From: Vanessa cardui
Taxonomy: Eukaryota > Arthropoda > Insecta > Lepidoptera > Nymphalidae
Length of the DNA stretch: 64,000 nt
Reading direction: 5' to 3'
Assembly (NCBI RefSeq): GCF_905220365.1
Contig: NC_061134.1
Coordinates: 4,417,001 to 4,481,000 of the forward strand
The translations under genes and the position numbers were made by a program. The first letter of the stretch is position 1, and every line of letters begins with the position of its first letter. The notes below the pieces were generated by a model. That model was given only the letters and a program-made list of their open reading frames with translations, was not told where the DNA came from and did no database searches. Of the stretch, positions 62,701 through 64,000 are shown one piece after another.

Positions 62701-63273
62701 AACTGTCAGTGAAGACACCAATAGACATACATAGGCTATTGATATTTTCATTTTGGTATTTTATGAGTCACAACTCATTCCCAATCATAACCATAATTCA
62801 ACAAAAGACTGGTAAAGCTAAGGTAGACATCTAATGTTATTAAAAAAAAACCTTAGTTGGCTTTACAAATGTTTATTTATTTATATGATATAAATATAAT
62901 CTGTACCCTATAGCACTTAGGTATGTCTATCCATGAGTTATAAATATTTAAATTTGGATCATTAATTCCAGAGATATATAATATATACAACCTTCTTCTT
63001 CACAAATGAATATTAATTAAAAAAAAAACAGAAATCATACGCACCTGTGCTTTATTCAATACTTTTAGTGCATATTCCTTATTTTCACTGTATTTATTAA
63101 CTTTATACACTTCCCCAAAAGCACCTTTGGCTATGGTTTCAACTATTTCAAAGTCCCTTTGCAGGAGATCTGTTGTTATTGGGTACTCTGGTAGGAATAT
63201 TGACTCTTTGTGGGCGACTGGCCACGCTGTTTTACTCGCTTCAAGTGGATTTTTTAATGTTGAATCATTCCAC
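47707..63273 (-). CDS. S6KL: S6KL-like AGC-type Ser/Thr protein kinase, partial gene (five internal exons)
   Basis: Five exons on the - strand (63045-63273, 57645-57768, 53037-53144, 52543-52701, 47707-47795) all have GT-AG borders and join in frame to 236 residues. In order they give a WPV...LFLP-type lead-in, the glycine loop (AKGAFGEV), ATP-binding Lys70, helix-C Glu89, hinge (VSEYIPGGEL), YRDLKPEN (Asp165, Asn170), DFG (Asp183), the T-loop ending in CGTLKYMAPE, and DWWSLG (Asp221). All core catalytic residues are kept, so an active kinase is predicted. The lead-in and the Ala replacing the first glycine of the loop fit my memory of insect S6KL, a relative of ribosomal S6 kinase; in Drosophila, S6KL restrains neuromuscular junction growth. 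The N-terminus lies beyond the right edge and exons after residue 236 were not found. The family (AGC kinase) is firm; the symbol is likely but recalled, not searched. The ATG101 gene lies inside the last visible intron. Confidence 0.8.
47796..51139. other. Kinase intron, AT-rich part
   Basis: The section between the exon at 47707-47795 and the ATG101 3' region. No exon, repeat or RNA gene recognised. Confidence 0.4.
51140..51634 (-). promoter_or_regulatory. Probable ATG101 3' UTR
   Basis: AT-rich sequence lies downstream of the ATG101 stop. AATAAA on the - strand occurs near 51190 and 51143, the likely polyadenylation signals. The GC-rich character ends within about 200 bp of the stop. Confidence 0.35.
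51635..52294 (-). CDS. Atg101: Autophagy-related protein 101 (ATG101)
   Basis: An intronless frame of 219 codons encodes a protein very close in length to human ATG101 (218 aa). Shared blocks include EGRQVDEV near residue 14, DVDCDFIDFTYV (54-65), the RWPF segment with Trp111 and Phe113 (the WF finger that recruits downstream factors), VPWEVWTV (118-125), NRHEYVPKMP (161-170), and an end matching SV-NTVRKLIRDTLSL. The protein is a HORMA-fold partner that stabilises ATG13 in the Atg1/ULK complex starting autophagy in the cytosol. The frame extends 20 codons further upstream to another Met, but the family starts at MNARS, so I chose 52294. The gene lies inside an intron of the kinase gene, on the same strand. 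Its third codon positions are strikingly GC-rich compared with all surrounding DNA. Confidence 0.93.
   Translation of the reverse strand: MNARSIEFEMSMEGRQVDEVVASIFHTVLFHRSSGKFTYNNEESYSIRTVSYVDVDCDFIDFTYVCCESEALGRLVRREVSDFSELLRGADGCSPRGSISLEFFQKRRARWPFQPECVPWEVWTVCCELTESRNEQDMHAKHESVVEMLQDKIVFITEIINRHEYVPKMPSRSDADLIFDTTYADIQPYLFKIHYNLSGAPPTSVGNTVRKLIRDTLSL
52295..52542 (-). promoter_or_regulatory. Probable ATG101 promoter and 5' UTR
   Basis: Only 248 bp separate the ATG101 start from the kinase exon donor, so this stretch must hold the ATG101 transcription start if the gene has its own promoter. It lacks a TATA box. It has a TATCGAT core (52360-52366, resembling the DREF/BEAF site of housekeeping insect promoters) and a moderately GC-rich segment at 52380-52500. 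No start site can be fixed. Confidence 0.4.
52543..52701 (-). CDS. S6KL: S6KL-like kinase exon with catalytic loop and DFG
   Basis: The acceptor is GTTTTCTTACAG and the donor GTAAGT. The 159 bp encode DFLHNAGVIYRDLKPENIL, then VQLVDFGLSKW and the activation loop ending TTTLCGTLKYM, plus one base of the Ala codon of APE. The catalytic Asp, Mg-binding Asn and DFG Asp are all present. The activation segment resembles the TFCGT-EYMAPE segment of S6 kinases. Confidence 0.92.
52972..53003. repeat. Perfect 14-bp hairpin in a short kinase intron
   Basis: CACACAGAATATGC, loop GGCA, GCATATTCTGTGTG. It begins about 28 nt past the donor of exon 53037-53144 in the sense of transcription, within a 335-bp intron. 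Confidence 0.8.
53037..53144 (-). CDS. S6KL: S6KL-like kinase exon with hinge and helix D/E
   Basis: The acceptor is CTCTCTAG and the donor GTGAGT. The 108 bp complete a split Val codon and encode VSEYIPGGELLALLEKY and onward to FVAEIAIAI, a typical AGC-kinase hinge and helix E. The exon ends one base into the Asp codon that starts the next exon. The following intron is short (335 bp) and holds a perfect hairpin just past this donor. Confidence 0.88.
53656..53917. mobile_element. MITE with 31-bp terminal inverted repeats
   Basis: ATTGAATCACCAATTGGAAG ... (53656-53686) is repeated in inverted form at 53887-53917 with a single mismatch. The 262-bp element lies in the kinase intron 53145-57644 and has no coding capacity. 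Confidence 0.6.
54413..54690 (+). mobile_element. Metulj-like SINE within a kinase intron
   Basis: Fourth copy, from TGTGTGGTAGGGCTTTGTGC to CTCGTCCGCCAATACCATAA. It lies in the intron 53145-57644 in the orientation opposite to the kinase gene. A short deletion affects the head after TTTGTGC. Confidence 0.7.
56304..56450 (+). repeat. Same dispersed repeat, copy 4, flanked by 20-bp direct repeats
   Basis: The core and right arm (AAATATCCCGAAATTAATAA) are intact and the left arm is absent. TTGGCAGCAAGATCAGTCAT before it and TTGGCAGCAAGGTCAGCCAT after it form a direct repeat with two mismatches. It lies in the kinase intron 53145-57644. Confidence 0.5.
56518..56610 (+). mobile_element. tRNA-derived SINE 3' tail
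   Basis: CCAACCCGCATTGGAGCAG followed by CCTTCTCCTTAAAGGGAGAG and TTAGCCCAGCAGTGGG is the 3' half of the family. It lies in the kinase intron 53145-57644. Confidence 0.6.
57645..57768 (-). CDS. S6KL: S6KL-like kinase exon with helix C
   Basis: The acceptor is TTGTTATTAG and the donor GTGAGT. The 124 bp encode IVSENAVRQVKEEARIQ and continue to KKRLYI, then one base of the next codon. Glu89 in EEARIQ aligns with the helix-C glutamate that pairs with the ATP lysine. Both joins to neighbouring exons keep the frame. Confidence 0.85.
59006..59051. repeat. 21-bp near-perfect hairpin
   Basis: The arms 59006-59026 and 59031-59051 pair with one mismatch and one wobble around the loop TCCA. The core arm is CATTTACTTCTCCTGTAA. 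It is in the same kinase intron as the 60119 hairpin. Confidence 0.75.
59592..59618. repeat. 10-bp hairpin
   Basis: TAATTCCTGT, a 7-base spacer TGCTAGC, then ACAGGAATTA. Third hairpin in the same intron. Weaker than the other two. Confidence 0.55.
60119..60161. repeat. Perfect 18-bp hairpin
   Basis: CGTATGTCATATCACTTT, a 7-base loop, then its exact complement at 60144-60161. It lies in the kinase intron 57769-63044. Confidence 0.85.
60930..61160. mobile_element. Rearranged tRNA-derived SINE
   Basis: 60935-61075 resembles the family in - orientation (CAGGCTTTTTCACGTCATTT, CCGAGCATTTGTTTAAATT). 61090-61160 is its 3' tail in + orientation (CCTTCTCCTCAAAGGGAGAG). It may be two fragments or one inverted copy. 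Confidence 0.4.
61527..61665 (-). mobile_element. Helitron-like 3' end
   Basis: On the - strand the sequence ends CCAGGGCGGGTCGCTAGTT, the same terminus type. The inner boundary is unclear. A similar short tail (AACTAGCGACCCG) lies at 26615. Confidence 0.45.
63045..63273 (-). CDS. S6KL: S6KL-like kinase exon with glycine loop and ATP-binding lysine
   Basis: The exon is bounded by an acceptor (TTTAATTTCAG) and a donor (GTGCGT). It is 229 bp: one base completing a codon, then 76 codons. The first 40 residues (including TAWPVAHKESIFLPEYPI) precede the kinase fold. The glycine loop is at residues 48-53 and YALKVL carries Lys70. The exon ends on a codon boundary (KAQ). It begins in mid-codon, so at least one more 5' exon lies to the right of 64000 or was missed in 63274-64000. 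Confidence 0.85.
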
Positions 63274-63849
63274 CTGAAATTAAAAATAATTTAATCAGTA
63301 TTAAAATAAAGTCAGTATCAAAAATATTGTTGCAAGTCATAGTATGATTTCATCAAATAATAAATAATATGTTATATACATAATATTTACGATCTTATGT
63401 CTGTTTGGAATTTATTTACTTGAACAGGGTTATATTTAGCATACATTTTTTGATATGGAGGTCTTTATACTATTCATTTTGTTGTAAATCAGTACTAGAT
63501 GGGTCCTCAACACATCAACTTTTATACCCTTCAATCACCATGACAACACCTACTGGGGACAGATATTATTGCTTCTTCTGGATTTTAGTTTAGTGATTTC
63601 CTACATTACTAATTGGGTTTTGTACTTTGCTAAAATGCTTGATAGTTTTTTCAATATATCAACATATATGTGGGTAGAGTGCAAGTATTTTTTTTTATAT
63701 TATGATAGGTATGAGGAAATCCTAATGAGCTACCCTATGTAAAGTAACCAATGCCTATAAACATTGGGGCTGTAATAAATATTAAACTTTCCTAACATTG
63801 CCAATCAACCATTGGTAGCACATCTTTTATGTTAAGAATGTACGTGGTT

Positions 63850-64000
63850 GGCCTTGAGAGCTAACATATCCCTTGTCCATAGTTACGCTGGCTCACTCAC
63901 CCTTCAAACTTGAAGCCAATAATACTGAGTACTGCTGTTTGGAAGTAGAATAAAGGATTAGTGTGTGGTCTACCCAGACCGGCTTCCACAGAGCCCTAAC
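63850..64000 (-). mobile_element. Metulj-like SINE, cut by the window end
   Basis: The reverse complement contains GGTGAGTGAGCCAG and AGGGCTCTGTGGAAGCC, the head half of the family. It continues to the window edge. Being in the kinase gene's orientation, it lies just upstream of the first visible kinase exon. Confidence 0.6.

Larger units (their letters stand above)
57769..63044 (-). other. Large kinase intron
   Basis: 5276 bp between the glycine-loop exon and the helix-C exon, with GT-AG ends. It contains three hairpins, a rearranged SINE and a Helitron-like tail. No nested gene was found. Confidence 0.6.

Overview
The window looks like the nuclear genome of a butterfly or moth (Lepidoptera, perhaps a nymphalid). 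The basis is very AT-rich non-coding DNA, exons split by GT-AG introns of several kilobases, Metulj-like SINEs, other tRNA-derived SINEs, Helitron-like tails ending in CTAGT, and fragments of RTE-type and jockey/CR1-type LINEs. It is gene-poor. Only three protein genes can be supported.

Left part (1-34,000). I find no gene I can defend here. It is AT-rich sequence with MITE-like elements, SINE copies, Helitron-like pieces, a four-copy dispersed repeat with a small core palindrome, and a composite element at 14252-16874. That element has matching C-rich/G-rich ends and contains the wreck of two LINE reverse transcriptases in tandem.

Middle (34,000-44,000). A + strand gene at 42088-43377 encodes a 429-residue secreted, disordered, Glu/Lys/Pro/Ala-rich protein. 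Its coding exon follows a splice acceptor directly, so a 5' untranslated exon must lie upstream. A TATA box plus splice donor near 34212-34417 is one weak candidate. A decayed or unrecognised small coding frame lies on the - strand at 35791-36198.

Right part (44,000-64,000). A - strand AGC-type kinase gene, best matched by memory to S6KL (ribosomal protein S6 kinase-like), runs right to left. Five internal exons at 63045-63273, 57645-57768, 53037-53144, 52543-52701 and 47707-47795 join in frame to 236 residues. They span the glycine loop to the DWW motif and keep all core catalytic residues. The N-terminus lies beyond the right edge and the C-terminal exons were not found. Inside its 4.7-kb intron, on the same strand, sits a complete intronless and very GC-rich gene for the autophagy protein ATG101 (51635-52294). 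ATG101 belongs to the Atg1/ULK initiation complex. Its promoter must lie in the 250 bp between it and a kinase exon.

Just left of the last visible kinase exon is a recent non-autonomous LTR retrotransposon (44090-47044). Its two 404-bp LTRs appear identical, it is flanked by TATA target duplications, and it has no gag-pol. Each LTR carries a perfect inverted repeat of two CRE/ATF-type TGACGTCA sites. The kinase introns also contain several near-perfect short hairpins and a MITE with 31-bp terminal inverted repeats.
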